Below are positions 50,164 through 60,153 of a stretch of DNA of 64,000 nucleotides, one piece after another. The position numbers and the translations under genes are program-made. The stretch spans positions 1,240,001 through 1,304,000 of the forward strand of contig NZ_WVHL01000003.1 of NCBI RefSeq assembly GCF_009861525.1, written 5' to 3'. The DNA comes from Pseudomonas sp. LD120. GTDB lineage: Bacteria; Pseudomonadota; Gammaproteobacteria; Pseudomonadales; Pseudomonadaceae. A model generated the notes under the pieces. That model was not told where the DNA came from. It saw only the letters and a program-made list of their open reading frames with translations, and ran no database searches. The stretch's first letter is position 1. Each line of letters opens with the position of its first letter.

Positions 50164-53100
50164 GCGCTTACGCCGAGCTGCACTGCCTGTCCAACTTCAG
50201 TTTCCAGCGTGGTGCTTCCAGTGCCCAGGAACTGTTCCAGCGCGCCAAAGCCCTGGACTATCAGGCCCTGGCGATCACTGATGAATGCACCCTGGCGGGG
50301 ATTGTCCGGGCCTGGCAGGCCTCACGCGATACTGGCCTCAAGCTGATCATCGGCAGCGAGATGCAGGTCGAGGACGGCCCGCGCCTGGTGCTGCTGGTGG
50401 AAGACCTGGCGGGTTACCAGGGCCTGTGCCGGTTGATCACCCGGGCCCGGCGTCGGGCCGAGAAGGGCAGCTATCGCCTGCTGCGCGAAGACTTTGCCGA
50501 ACCGCTGCCGGGGCTGCTGGCCCTGTGGCTGGCGGACGATGGCCTGGCGACGGACCACGGCCACTGGCTGCGCCAGATATTCCCCGAGCGCCTATGGCTG
50601 GCGCTGGAACTGCATTGCGGCCAGGACGATGCCCGGCGCCTGCAGGATCGGCTGGCCCTGGCCGCGCAGTGGGGGCTGCCGGCCGTGGCTTGTGGCGATG
50701 TGCACATGCATGTGCGCGGGCGCCGGGCGCTGCAGGACACCATGACTGCGATCCGCCATCACCTGCCGGTGGCCGAGGCCGGGCAGCGGCTGTTCGCCAA
50801 TGGCGAGCGTCACCTGCGGCCCATCGAAGTGCTGCAAGGGCTGTATCCCCAGACCCTGCTCGACGAGTCGCTGACCATCGCCGGGCGTTGCGCTTTCGAT
50901 CTCGGCCAACTGCGCTACCAATACCCCCGGGAGCTGGTGCCCGAGGGGCACGACGCCGGGTCCTGGCTGCGGGTGCTGACCCAGCGCGGCATTCTGCGGC
51001 GCTGGCCGGCCGGGGCTCGGGCCGAGGTGCTGCAGCAGATCGACAAGGAGCTCACGCTGATTGGCGACCTGGGCTACGAGAGCTACTTTCTTACCGTGCA
51101 CGACATCGTCGATTTTGCCCGGCGCCAGCACATTCTCTGCCAGGGCCGGGGTTCGGCGGCCAACTCGGTGGTGTGTTTCGTCCTCGGCATCACCGAGATC
51201 GATCCGGATCGCTCGACCCTGCTGTTCGAGCGCTTTCTGTCGCGGGAACGCAACGAGCCGCCGGACATCGACGTCGACTTCGAACACGAGCGCCGCGAAG
51301 AGGTGCTGCAGTACGTGTTCCAGCGTTACGGCCGGCATCGCGCGGCGCTGACCGCGGTGGTCAGCACCTACCACGGCGCCGGGGCGGTGCGCGATGTGGC
51401 CAAGGCCCTGGGCCTGCCGCCGGATCAGGTCAACGCCCTGGCCAACTGCTGCGGCCACTGGAGCGACACCCCGCCCAGTGTCGAGCGCCTGCAGGAAGCC
51501 GGCTTCGACCCCGAGAGCCCGGTGCTGCGCCGGGTCCTGAGCCTGACCGGGCAGTTGATCGGCTTTCCCCGGCACCTGTCCCAGCACCCCGGCGGCTTCG
51601 TGATTTCCCAGCAGCCCCTGGACCATCTGGTGCCAGTGGAAAACGCGACGATGGCCGAGCGCACGGTGATCCAGTGGGACAAGGACGACCTGGACATGGT
51701 CGGCCTGCTCAAGGTGGACATCCTGGCCCTGGGCATGCTCAGCGCCATCCGCCGTTGCTTCGACCTGATCCACGGCTACCGCGGCCAGCGCTACAGCCTC
51801 ACCAGCATTCCGGCCGAAGACCCGGCCACTTACCAGATGATCGGCCGCGCCGACACCATCGGCGTGTTCCAGATCGAGTCCCGGGCGCAGATGTCGATGC
51901 TGCCCCGGCTCAAGCCGCAGAACTTCTATGACCTGGTGATCGAGGTGGCCATCGTGCGGCCAGGGCCGATCCAGGGCGGCATGGTCCATCCCTACCTGCG
52001 CCGGCGTAACCGTGAAGAGCCGGAGACCTATCCGTCGCCGAAGTTGGAAGCGGTGCTCAAGCGAACTCTGGGCGTGCCGCTGTTTCAGGAGCAGGTGATG
52101 CAGATCGCCATTGTCGCCGCCGACTACACCCCGGGCGAGGCTGACCAGTTGCGCCGTTCCATGGCCGCCTGGAAGCGCCACGGCGGCCTGGAGCCGCACC
52201 GCGAACGGCTGCGCCAGGGCATGCGCAAGAACGGCTATAGCGATGAGTTCGCGGCGCAGATCTTCGAGCAGATCAAGGGCTTTGGCAGCTACGGCTTTCC
52301 CGAATCCCATGCCGCCAGCTTTGCCTTGCTGACCTACGCCAGTTGCTGGCTCAAGTGCCACGAACCGGCGGCCTTCGCCTGCGCCCTGATCAACAGCTGG
52401 CCCATGGGCTTCTACAGCCCGGACCAGATCCTCCAGGACGCCCGGCGCCACGGTTTGCAGATTTTGCCGGTGGAGGTGAGCGCCAGTGACTGGGACTGCA
52501 GCCTGGAGCCGCTTCCTGTCCAACCCGGACGCGCTGAAAAGGGCCTGTCCGGGCAGCCGGCCTTGCGCCTGGGGCTGCGCATGATCAAGGGCTTTCGCCA
52601 GGAGGACGGCCAGCGCATCGAAAGCGCCCGCCGGCAGCGGGCCTTTGTCGATATTGCCGACCTGGCCGAACGCGCCCGGCTGGATGTCCGCGCCCAGGAG
52701 CTGCTGGCGGATGCCGGCGCCCTGCGGGCGCTGGCCGGGGATCGCTATCGGGCGCGCTGGGAAGTGGCCGGGGTGGAGAAGCAACTGGGGCTGTTCGCCG
52801 AGCTGCCACGCCAGGAGGAAGCCCCGGTGAACCTGCCCCGACCCAGCGTCGGCGAAGACTTGCAGGCCGATTACCACAGCCTCGGCACCACCCTGGGGCC
52901 CCATCCTTTGGCGCTGCTGCGCGCGCAGCTCAAGGCCCGGCGCTGCCGCAGTTCCCGGGAACTGCTGGAGGTGGAGCACGGGCGTTCGGTGAGCGTGGCC
53001 GGGCTAGTCACCGGACGCCAGCGCCCGGGCACCGCCAGCGGGGTGACCTTCGTCACCCTGGAAGACGAGTTCGGCAACGTCAATGTGGTGGTCTGGCGCG

Positions 53101-53264
53101 ACCTGGCCGAGCGCCAGCGTCGGATACTGGTGGGTTCGCAGTTGCTCAAGGTCGACGGCACCCTGGAAACCGTGGGTGAAGTGCGCCACCTGATTGCCGG
53201 GCGCCTGACGGATCTGAGCCCGTTGCTGGATGGCATCAGCGTGCGCAGTCGGGACTTTCGCTGA
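50160..53264 (+). CDS. dnaE2: error-prone DNA polymerase DnaE2
   Basis: A 1034-residue C-family polymerase that copies past lesions. The PHP domain (about 1-200) opens [20 protein letters not shown]; the palm includes [20 protein letters not shown] and [20 protein letters not shown] with catalytic aspartates; fingers carry [20 protein letters not shown]; the helix-hairpin block and an OB fold ([20 protein letters not shown]) end the protein. It lacks the long C-terminal tail of replicative DnaE. The start overlaps the imuB stop (ATGA). Last gene of the LexA2 operon. Confidence 0.95.
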   Translation: MSAYAELHCLSNFSFQRGASSAQELFQRAKALDYQALAITDECTLAGIVRAWQASRDTGLKLIIGSEMQVEDGPRLVLLVEDLAGYQGLCRLITRARRRAEKGSYRLLREDFAEPLPGLLALWLADDGLATDHGHWLRQIFPERLWLALELHCGQDDARRLQDRLALAAQWGLPAVACGDVHMHVRGRRALQDTMTAIRHHLPVAEAGQRLFANGERHLRPIEVLQGLYPQTLLDESLTIAGRCAFDLGQLRYQYPRELVPEGHDAGSWLRVLTQRGILRRWPAGARAEVLQQIDKELTLIGDLGYESYFLTVHDIVDFARRQHILCQGRGSAANSVVCFVLGITEIDPDRSTLLFERFLSRERNEPPDIDVDFEHERREEVLQYVFQRYGRHRAALTAVVSTYHGAGAVRDVAKALGLPPDQVNALANCCGHWSDTPPSVERLQEAGFDPESPVLRRVLSLTGQLIGFPRHLSQHPGGFVISQQPLDHLVPVENATMAERTVIQWDKDDLDMVGLLKVDILALGMLSAIRRCFDLIHGYRGQRYSLTSIPAEDPATYQMIGRADTIGVFQIESRAQMSMLPRLKPQNFYDLVIEVAIVRPGPIQGGMVHPYLRRRNREEPETYPSPKLEAVLKRTLGVPLFQEQVMQIAIVAADYTPGEADQLRRSMAAWKRHGGLEPHRERLRQGMRKNGYSDEFAAQIFEQIKGFGSYGFPESHAASFALLTYASCWLKCHEPAAFACALINSWPMGFYSPDQILQDARRHGLQILPVEVSASDWDCSLEPLPVQPGRAEKGLSGQPALRLGLRMIKGFRQEDGQRIESARRQRAFVDIADLAERARLDVRAQELLADAGALRALAGDRYRARWEVAGVEKQLGLFAELPRQEEAPVNLPRPSVGEDLQADYHSLGTTLGPHPLALLRAQLKARRCRSSRELLEVEHGRSVSVAGLVTGRQRPGTASGVTFVTLEDEFGNVNVVVWRDLAERQRRILVGSQLLKVDGTLETVGEVRHLIAGRLTDLSPLLDGISVRSRDFR

Positions 53265-53330
53265 CTGCCGCCGAGTCTCTAGCAGTCTCAGGACTTTGCG
53301 TCTCCTGCGTCGGAATGCCGCCCAAGCCGT

Positions 53331-53355
53331 TCGCAGCCTGCGGCAGCGGCTACAC
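53331..53355. repeat. second type of dispersed Pseudomonas repeat
   Basis: TTCGCAGCCTGCGGCAGCGG, followed by CTACAC, is a small imperfect hairpin of a kind scattered in fluorescens-group genomes. The gap 53265-53589 otherwise contains a tandem GTGCATCTA pair at about 53541-53562 and no gene. Confidence 0.5.
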
Positions 53356-53589
53356 AGATCCCGCCCCGGGGTTTTGCGAGCGATCACAGGTGGACGCTAT
53401 TGATTTTTTATTCCTTTTCGGCCTGATGGCGCTTTGGCATAATCGCCGCCGATGATGCCCCCTGCATCAAGTTTCAGAACGTCCCGCCGATGCTTTTCGA
53501 GCCCGCACAGACTGGGGCCAGAAGCTTACGGCAGGGCGAAAGTGCATCTAGACGGTGCATCTAAATGGATACTCAAAAAGGAACCTAGA

Positions 53590-54270
53590 GTGAGAGCGAT
53601 CTCGAAGTTGATGTTGTCCGGCGCAGCACTGGCAGTGCTGGCGGGCATGAGCGGTTGCGCCACTGAAAGCTCCCGCGCCTTGCCGGTGGAAAAGGTCCAG
53701 AGCGCCAGCCAGGTGTGGACCGGAGCCCGGGTGCCAATGGCGGTGGGCAAGTTCGATAACCGCTCCAGCTACATGCGCGGGATTTTCTCCGACGGCGTCG
53801 ACCGCCTCGGCGGCCAGGCCAAGACCATCCTCATCACCCATCTGCAGCAGACCAACCGTTTCAACGTGCTGGACCGCGACAACATGGGTGAGATCCAGCA
53901 GGAAGCGGCAATCAAGGGCCAGGCGCAGAAGCTCAAGGGCGCCGACTTTGTGGTCACCGGTGACGTCACCGAGTTCGGCCGCAAGGAAACCGGCGACCAC
54001 CAGCTGTTTGGCATTCTCGGCCGCGGCAAGACCCAGGTGGCCTACGCCAAGGTGGCGTTGAACATCGTCAATATCAGCACCTCCGAAGTGGTCTATTCGA
54101 CCCAGGGCGCCGGCGAGTACGCCTTGTCCAACCGTGAAGTGATCGGCTTTGGCGGCACCGCTTCCTACGACTCGACTCTCAACGGCAAGGTCCTGGACCT
54201 GGCCATGCGCGAGGCGGTCAACCGCATGGTCGAGGCCATCGACACTGGCGCCTGGAAACCCGGCCGCTGA
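53590..54270 (+). CDS. CsgG/HfaB-like outer-membrane lipoprotein
   Basis: A 226-residue lipoprotein: VRAISKLMLSGAALAVLAGM is followed by the lipobox MSGC. The body matches the CsgG assembly fold: PMAVGKFDNRSSYMRGIF, TILITHLQQTNRFNVLDRDN, MGEIQQEAAIKGQAQKLKGA, FVVTGDVTEFGRKE and VALNIVNISTSEVVYSTQGA. A GTG at 53590 with AAGGA upstream gives the proper signal; a longer upstream frame has none. In this three-gene context (followed by DUF4810 and DUF799 lipoproteins) it is probably a periplasm-facing outer-membrane complex rather than a curli exporter. Confidence 0.85.
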   Translation: MRAISKLMLSGAALAVLAGMSGCATESSRALPVEKVQSASQVWTGARVPMAVGKFDNRSSYMRGIFSDGVDRLGGQAKTILITHLQQTNRFNVLDRDNMGEIQQEAAIKGQAQKLKGADFVVTGDVTEFGRKETGDHQLFGILGRGKTQVAYAKVALNIVNISTSEVVYSTQGAGEYALSNREVIGFGGTASYDSTLNGKVLDLAMREAVNRMVEAIDTGAWKPGR

Positions 54271-54298
54271 TCAGCACTGCTAACAGGGAGACGTAAGC

Positions 54299-54670
54299 AT
54301 GTTCAAGACCATCACCGCGCGGCCACTGCTGGCCGGCGCCTTGTTGGCCAGCGTTTTGCTGACCGGTTGCAGCGGGCCGAAGACGCTGTACCAGTGGGAA
54401 ACCTATCAGGCCCAGACCTACGAATACTTCAAGGGCGAGGAAGCCCGCGAGGCCCAGGTCGAGGCGCTGGAGCGCGACCTGCAGAAGATCAAGTCCACCG
54501 GCAAGGCGGTACCGCCGGGTTACCACGCACACCTGGGCATGCTCTATGCGGGCCTGGGCAAGGATGACCAGATGGTGCAGCAGTTCAACACCGAGAAAGC
54601 GCTGTTCCCCGAGTCGGCGCCGTACATGGACTTTCTGTTGAAGAACGCCAAGCAGGGAGCCGCCCAATGA
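54299..54670 (+). CDS. DUF4810 lipoprotein
   Basis: A 123-residue lipoprotein (ARPLLAGALLASVLLTGCSG, lipobox LTGC). The mature part LYQWETYQAQTYEYFKGEEA and VPPGYHAHLGMLYAGLGKDD is typical of DUF4810, a helical, TPR-like family. RBS AGGGAGA. It overlaps the next start (ATGA). Always found between CsgG-like and DUF799 genes in many gamma-proteobacteria as far as I know; biochemical role unknown. Confidence 0.85.
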   Translation: MFKTITARPLLAGALLASVLLTGCSGPKTLYQWETYQAQTYEYFKGEEAREAQVEALERDLQKIKSTGKAVPPGYHAHLGMLYAGLGKDDQMVQQFNTEKALFPESAPYMDFLLKNAKQGAAQ

Positions 54671-55326
54671 ACTTCACCACCTTGCGCAACCTCTTGGGCC
54701 TGTTGAGCGTCAGCCTGCTGGTGGGCTGCGCCGCGCCCAAGACCGTGGACTACTCGGCCTACAAGCAGGCCCGGCCGAAGTCGATCCTGGTGCTGCCGCC
54801 GCTCAATGAGTCGCCGGACGTCAAGGCCACCTACAGCATGCTGTCCCAGGTGACCTTTCCCCTGGCCGAAGCCGGTTACTACGTGATGCCGATTGCCGTG
54901 GTGGATGAAACCTTCCGCCACAACGGCCTGAGCAACCCGGCAGACATCCATGGTCTGTCGCCGGCCAAGCTCAACGAGATCTTCGGCGCCGACGCCGGGC
55001 TGTACATCACGGTCAAGGAATACGGCACCAGCTACATGCTGATCAGCAGCGAGACCGTGGTCACCGCCAGCGCCACCCTGGTCGATCTCAAGACCGGCAC
55101 CACCCTGTGGACCGGCAGCGCTCGCGCCTCCAGCGAGGAAGGCAACAGCGGCAACAGCGGTGGCCTGGTGGGCATGCTGATCACCGCCGCGGTGAAGCAG
55201 ATCATCAACACCACCACCGACGCCGGGCACCCGATCGCCGGCATCACCAGCCAGCGCCTGCTGTCGGCCGGGCAACGCACCGGCCTGCTGTACGGTCCGC
55301 GCTCGCCGAAATACGGCACCGACTGA
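54667..55326 (+). CDS. DUF799 (GNA1162-type) lipoprotein
   Basis: A 219-residue lipoprotein (LLGLLSVSLLVGCAA, lipobox LVGC). YKQARPKSILVLPPLNESPD, AEAGYYVMPIAVVDETFRHN and LNEIFGADAGLYITVKEYGT are the family signatures; the fold resembles the TolB N-terminal domain in the meningococcal antigen GNA1162. It completes the CsgG/DUF4810/DUF799 operon. The C-terminal part includes a Ser/Gly/Asn-rich linker (EEGNSGNSGG). Confidence 0.88.
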   Translation: MNFTTLRNLLGLLSVSLLVGCAAPKTVDYSAYKQARPKSILVLPPLNESPDVKATYSMLSQVTFPLAEAGYYVMPIAVVDETFRHNGLSNPADIHGLSPAKLNEIFGADAGLYITVKEYGTSYMLISSETVVTASATLVDLKTGTTLWTGSARASSEEGNSGNSGGLVGMLITAAVKQIINTTTDAGHPIAGITSQRLLSAGQRTGLLYGPRSPKYGTD

Positions 55327-55562
55327 GGTCTATGAGGGCGGGCAATCCGCCCTTTGCCAGGCGCCGCGGGTGAGCGTGCGCCTGAACCGGCCGCCATTGT
55401 CTACCCCGGTTGTGCGTGAGCTGCGCCTTAGGTGTACCGCGGTTGCTGGCAATGTGCCAAAACCTTGAAACCATTCGCACCGGCCATGCTCAAAGACTCT
55501 GCAGGCTGCGTGGCGGTCTCGTGCAAATCCATGCTGTATCACGTTTTTCGTCGGGTCGGTTC

Positions 55563-57281
55563 ATGTCGTTCTTATCAGATCATCACGGGTGTCAGGGGTG
55601 GCAAGGTGAAATGGCCGAGCGTATCCGCGCCTTCGACTGGTCCCGCACCAGCCTTGGCGCTTTGCCGCGTTGGAGCCCCAGCCTGTGCAGCACGGTGCAA
55701 CTGCTGCTCGCCTCTCCGGTGCCGATGGCCCTGCTCTGGGGGCCCTTGGGCTACATGATCTACAACGATGCCTACGCGGTGTTCGCCGGCGGGCGTCATC
55801 CCTATTTGCTGGGTTGCGCTGTGGAACTGGCTTGGCCGGAAGTGGCCGAGTTCAACCGTGAAGTGATGCAGACCTGCCTCAGTGGCGGCACTTTGTCCTA
55901 TCGCAATAAGGAACTGGTGCTGCTGCGACACGGTGAGCCGGAGAGCGTCTGGCTGGACCTGTATTACAGCCCGGTGGCGGGGGACGATCAGGCGCCGGCC
56001 GGGGTCATCGCCATCGTGGTCGACACCACCGCTCATGTGATTTCCGAGCAGCGCCGGCAGGCCGCCGAAGGTAATCTGCGCCAGCTGACCCGCGACCTTG
56101 AACAGCGGGTACTGGAAGAAGTCGATGCGCGCCTGAACGCCGAAGAGCAGTTACGCCAAGCGCAGAAGCTCGAAGCCATTGGCGGACTCACTGGCGGGGT
56201 CGCTCATGACTTCAACAACCTGCTCCAGGTGATCTCCGGCAACCTGCACTTGCTGGCTCGCCACGAAGCCGACAACGCCAATGTGCAGCGGCGTACCGGT
56301 GCCGCGCTGGTGGCCGTGGAGCGTGGCGCCAAGCTGTCGAGCCAATTGCTCGCCTTTGCCCGACGCCAGCCGTTGTCGCCGGCGATTTACAACCCGTGCC
56401 ACCTGAACCAGGGGCTGGGTGAATGGCTGCAACGGACCTTGGGCGAAACCATCCGTATCGACGTGCAATTACCCGTCGAGCCCTGGTGCATCCACCTGGA
56501 CCGCAATCAGTTGGAAAATGCCGTGCTCAACCTGGCGATCAATGCCCGCGATGCCATGGGCGGCGAGGGGTGCATCACCATCAGCGCCGAGAACCTGGTG
56601 CTGGAGCGGCCGTTTTGTGCGGGCAAGGACATCACCCCCGGCCAGTACTTGCGCTTGACGGTGGCCGACAGCGGCGCAGGCATGTCAGCCGAGGTGATCA
56701 AGCAGGCCTTTGAGCCTTTTTTCACCACCAAACGCGACGGCCACGGCACCGGGTTGGGCTTGAGCATGGTGTTTGGCTTCGTCAAACAGAGTGGCGGGCA
56801 TATCGAAATCCTCAGCAATCCGGGGCAGGGCACCCGGGTGCAGATGTATTTTGCCCGCAGCGTCGGCCCTGAGGCCTCGCCCTCATCGCGCATGGGCAGA
56901 CGCGCCCCGGGAGGCCAGGAACGCATTCTGGTGGTGGAGGACAACGCCGATGTGCGCAGCGCAACGGTGGAGATGCTGCGCCACGAGGGCTACCGGGTGT
57001 ACAGCGCGGCCAATGGCGATGAGGCCATGCAACTGCTGATGGACGGGCTCAAGGTCGACCTGATCTTCACCGATGTGGTAATGCCCGGACGGATCAAGAG
57101 CATTGACCTGGCCACTTGGGCCAAGACCCAGGTGCCGCCGATTGCGGTGCTGTTCGCCTCCGGACATACCCGCGACATGATCTCGCGCAATCATCAGCTC
57201 AGCCCGGACACTCATCTGTTGAGCAAGCCTTACGGCCCCGAGGACCTGAGCGCCATGGTGCGCTTGTCGCTCGGGGTTTGA
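55563..57281 (+). CDS. hybrid histidine kinase, soluble, PAS plus receiver
   Basis: A 572-residue cytoplasmic hybrid kinase. N-terminal PAS-like sensor (about 20-170, FDWSRTSLGALPRWSPSL; YMIYNDAYAVFAGGRHPYLL), a coiled coil, then the dimerisation helix with phospho-His (GGLTGGVAHDFNNLLQVISG), ATPase with NAVLNLAINARDAMGGEG and GHGTGLGLSMVFGF, and a C-terminal receiver (RILVVEDNADVRSATVEMLR; Asp in LIFTDVVMPGR). No membrane helix. ATG 55563 was chosen as the start of the conserved domain. No output regulator adjoins it. This class often senses light or redox, but no cofactor motif is evident. Confidence 0.85.
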   Translation: MSFLSDHHGCQGWQGEMAERIRAFDWSRTSLGALPRWSPSLCSTVQLLLASPVPMALLWGPLGYMIYNDAYAVFAGGRHPYLLGCAVELAWPEVAEFNREVMQTCLSGGTLSYRNKELVLLRHGEPESVWLDLYYSPVAGDDQAPAGVIAIVVDTTAHVISEQRRQAAEGNLRQLTRDLEQRVLEEVDARLNAEEQLRQAQKLEAIGGLTGGVAHDFNNLLQVISGNLHLLARHEADNANVQRRTGAALVAVERGAKLSSQLLAFARRQPLSPAIYNPCHLNQGLGEWLQRTLGETIRIDVQLPVEPWCIHLDRNQLENAVLNLAINARDAMGGEGCITISAENLVLERPFCAGKDITPGQYLRLTVADSGAGMSAEVIKQAFEPFFTTKRDGHGTGLGLSMVFGFVKQSGGHIEILSNPGQGTRVQMYFARSVGPEASPSSRMGRRAPGGQERILVVEDNADVRSATVEMLRHEGYRVYSAANGDEAMQLLMDGLKVDLIFTDVVMPGRIKSIDLATWAKTQVPPIAVLFASGHTRDMISRNHQLSPDTHLLSKPYGPEDLSAMVRLSLGV

Positions 57282-57486
57282 GGGCCGGGCTGCGAGGCTA
57301 GGGGAGGGGCATGCCGGCCGCCGCGGACGATGGTGCGCCTGGTGTTGGCTCTTCAACCCGCTTGCCGCGACGAACGGTTGCCGCTGATCTGATTGGCGGT
57401 CGACAGACCCGCTGCGCTAAGGCCATTCTGATAACGGGCAGGAGCGTTGCGACGCCCTTGCTGCCGATTAATCACGGAGGTGCTCC

Positions 57487-57720
57487 ATGCCGGTGACACA
57501 CGACCTTTATCAGGACCTGAGCCACAGTAAAGAAGACATTCAACAGCGTCGAGCCAGTGACCCCCACCTGAATGCGCTGTTCGACAAATACACCAGCATC
57601 GATGATCAGGTGCTCAAGGCCGAAGCCGCCGCTGCAGCGGATGACGAGCTGAAAAAACTCAAGGAAAAACGCCTGTTGATCAAGGACGAAATCTCCCAAA
57701 GACTCACCGCCCGTTCCTGA
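57487..57720 (+). CDS. DUF465/YdcH family small protein
   Basis: A 77-residue, highly charged helical hairpin: HDLYQDLSHSKEDIQQRRAS, HLNALFDKYTSIDDQVLKAE and LKKLKEKRLLIKDEISQRL match the YdcH family. RBS GGAGGTG. It probably forms an antiparallel coiled-coil dimer; its cellular role is unknown. Confidence 0.88.
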   Translation: MPVTHDLYQDLSHSKEDIQQRRASDPHLNALFDKYTSIDDQVLKAEAAAAADDELKKLKEKRLLIKDEISQRLTARS

Positions 57721-57810
57721 TGTCCCGAGCGGTGGCGAGGGAGCAGGCCCGCGCCGTGTGTTGGCGCCATCCTCAACGCCACCGCATGGCGCGGCCCCCA
57801 AGCCGCTCGA

Positions 57811-58914
57811 TCAAGGCGCCAGCGCATCCTGTAACGGCAAGCGCGCCATATGCCGCGCAGTCAATGACCCCAGGTACAACGCATCGCCATACTCACGCAC
57901 CGTGGTAATCGGCGAATAGCTGCCGCTGCTGCTGTCTTGCAGATTGGCAATCACCCGGCCCTGGGTGTCCAGTCCCAGGACAAAGCCGCGCTTTTCCACC
58001 GGTTTGGGCAATACCTTCATAGCCCGCACCAGTATCTTGCGTACCCAAGGATAGGGCGCCGTGCCATCGAGCAGCGGGTTGCGCGGTGCATACAGCGCCA
58101 CCCAGAAACGCTCCCGGCCGTTGAAGCTGAGGTTGTCCGGCAGCCCTGGCAGGTTATCGATGAACAGGTCATGGCTGCCGGCCTGGTCGCCCTTGAGCCA
58201 GTAGCGGCTGATGCGGTAGGCACCGGTTTCATTGACCAGGACAAAGGCCTCGTCCGGCCCCAGGGCGACACCGTTGGCGAACTCCAGGTTCTCCAGCAAC
58301 AGGTCGGTCTTGCCGTTCTGGAAGTCGTAGCGCAGCAGGCGTCCGTCGCCGCCATGCTCGATCACCGCCTCGCCATCGTGGCCATAGCCCCAGCGGCTGC
58401 TGGCGTCGCTGAAATAGGCATAGCGCCCGGCGGCGTCCACCGCCACGTCGTCGGTGAAACCGAACTTCAGGCCATTGGCGGCGGTGCTCAGGGTCTGCAA
58501 TTGACCTTGCGCGTCCAGGGCCAGCAGGCCTTTGATGGCGTCGGCGATGATCAGGCGCCCGTCAGGATGCCGGGCCAGCCCCAGGGGGCGGCCGCCGGTG
58601 TTGACCAGCACCTTGAGGGAGGTGCCGTCGAGGCGGGTCTGGATCACCCGACCGTCATGCAGGCCGCTGATCAATTGGTCATGCTCGAGCAGCAAGGCTT
58701 CCGGCCCATCGATATCCCGGGCACCTACCGGTTGCGCGGCCTTGAGTTTCTGATTCTCGGCAAACGGGCCCTGGCTCAGCGATGGCGCCGGTGCCGGGTT
58801 CCAGGCCACCGGCTGGACCTGGGTCGGCGCCAGCAGTAAGAACGCCAGTATTGCCAGTACCAGCAGTGCAATGATCCGGCTGGTGGAAGAGCGCCGTGGG
58901 GCAGTCTGATTCAT
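57811..58914 (-). CDS. membrane-anchored SMP-30/strictosidine-synthase-like six-bladed propeller
   Basis: A 367-residue protein with an N-terminal signal anchor (about 13-33, IIALLVLAILAFLLLAPTQV) and a propeller fold: DIDGPEALLLEHDQLISGLH, GRPLGLARHPDGRLIIADAI, FTDDVAVDAAGRYAYFSDAS, EFANGVALGPDEAFVLVNET and LPDNLSFNGRERFWVALYAP match the strictosidine synthase family. Such bacterial relatives are usually lactonases or arylesterase-like enzymes, not alkaloid synthases. ATG 58914 follows ACAGGAG. It lies 25 bases downstream of the hydroxylase/SRPBCC gene and is likely co-transcribed, suggesting a lipid or sterol-like substrate. Confidence 0.85.
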   Translation of the reverse strand: MNQTAPRRSSTSRIIALLVLAILAFLLLAPTQVQPVAWNPAPAPSLSQGPFAENQKLKAAQPVGARDIDGPEALLLEHDQLISGLHDGRVIQTRLDGTSLKVLVNTGGRPLGLARHPDGRLIIADAIKGLLALDAQGQLQTLSTAANGLKFGFTDDVAVDAAGRYAYFSDASSRWGYGHDGEAVIEHGGDGRLLRYDFQNGKTDLLLENLEFANGVALGPDEAFVLVNETGAYRISRYWLKGDQAGSHDLFIDNLPGLPDNLSFNGRERFWVALYAPRNPLLDGTAPYPWVRKILVRAMKVLPKPVEKRGFVLGLDTQGRVIANLQDSSSGSYSPITTVREYGDALYLGSLTARHMARLPLQDALAP

Positions 58915-58939
58915 GCAACGACTCCTGTCGGGTTCGGTT

Positions 58940-60115
58940 TCAAGATGGGCCGCGTGCCGGATGGGCGAGCGGTCGCACAATGGCTTGCTTGGCCCGTTCG
59001 CACAATGCCAGCAACGACGCCGCGGACTCTTGTTCTATCCGCCGTTTGAATAACAACTGATTGCCCAGGCGCATCAACCATGTATCGAAGCGATACTCCA
59101 ACGTGCGGACAAAACGCGTGTGCTCGGCCGCCAGGGGCTGGCACTCATAGGTCAGTTGCAACTCCAGGCCATGATCGCCCCGAGCCTTGGCGCGCCAGCG
59201 GTATCCCGGCAGATACTCCTCGACCCGCCAGCTCAGATGGCCGCGGCGCCCACCGGCATGAATGTCTTCCTCGAAACCCTGGCCGGCGAACAGCGGCCCC
59301 TCGTCACCGACCACCTTGAGCGACGACGGATGCCACTCTGGCCAGCGCCGTGGACTGGCGGCGTAGGCCAGGGTGGCGGCGATGCTGCGGGGAATGTCGA
59401 TCTGATGCTGCATGCGGGTCATGGGCGTGGAGCTGACAGGACCATGAGCCGAGCCTGAGCATTCCTCCGGCGGCCAGTACAACGTGCCGAACAGCCAGTC
59501 CATCAGCGGCAGGACGATATTGAAATTGCGCGTCTGCATCAGCTCGCGGCGGTGATGCAGCTCGTGCAGACGGCGCATTTGCCGCACCCAGGGCAGGCGC
59601 GCCAGAGGATGGCTGGCGGGCAAGTGCTCACAGGCATGGAAGGTTTCATAGGCCAGGTAGCCGATCACTGTGCAACTGGCGAACAGCGCCGCCACGTTGC
59701 CGTTCCACAGGCGCAGCAACGCCCACAGGGGCAGGGTGAACAACAGGCTGTGAACCACGATCAACCAGGCCGGAAACAGAATCACCCGCCAATCCTTGGG
59801 CTGCTCATAGGTCATCAGCCCCGGGGCAAAAAAGCTGTGGTGATCGCCCGTGTGACGGGCGTAAAACAACCGCCCGAATGGCTGCTTGTAATGCCCCAGC
59901 CAGCGGTGTACTCCGTAGATGCACAGGTTGAACAACAGCAGCGCCACCGGCACCGCCAGCCATTCCAGCGGCCGCACCCGCTCCAGGGTGCTGTACAGCA
60001 GGGCGACGCACAGCAGCCCGTAACCCAACACAAAACCGCCATGCAGCCAGGGGTTGTAACGCGGACTGACCGCGGCTCGATACTGCTCGCGAAAGTGTTG
60101 GGTGGTTGCTCGCAC
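58940..60115 (-). CDS. fatty-acid hydroxylase (sterol desaturase family) fused to an SRPBCC domain
   Basis: A 391-residue fusion. Residues 25-215: membrane di-iron hydroxylase with several helices and the His clusters HRWLGH (70-75), RHTGDHH (87-93) and HELHHR (184-189). Residues about 235-370: a START/polyketide-cyclase-type SRPBCC domain (MQHQIDIPRSIAATLAYAAS; LSWRVEEYLPGYRWRAKARG) that probably binds the lipid substrate or product. The start is a GTG at 60115 with AAGGGA eight bases upstream. The next gene on the strand is the SMP-30-like protein. The exact reaction is unknown. Confidence 0.85.
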   Translation of the reverse strand: MRATTQHFREQYRAAVSPRYNPWLHGGFVLGYGLLCVALLYSTLERVRPLEWLAVPVALLLFNLCIYGVHRWLGHYKQPFGRLFYARHTGDHHSFFAPGLMTYEQPKDWRVILFPAWLIVVHSLLFTLPLWALLRLWNGNVAALFASCTVIGYLAYETFHACEHLPASHPLARLPWVRQMRRLHELHHRRELMQTRNFNIVLPLMDWLFGTLYWPPEECSGSAHGPVSSTPMTRMQHQIDIPRSIAATLAYAASPRRWPEWHPSSLKVVGDEGPLFAGQGFEEDIHAGGRRGHLSWRVEEYLPGYRWRAKARGDHGLELQLTYECQPLAAEHTRFVRTLEYRFDTWLMRLGNQLLFKRRIEQESAASLLALCERAKQAIVRPLAHPARGPS

Positions 60116-60153
60116 GGCCAGGTCCCTTGTTGTTTTTATGAGTTGCAGCGTAG

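Noticed and set aside
50592..52979. A 795-codon minus-strand frame opposite dnaE2
   Set aside because: Shadow of the DnaE2 reading frame caused by high GC; low-complexity His/Gln/Val composition.
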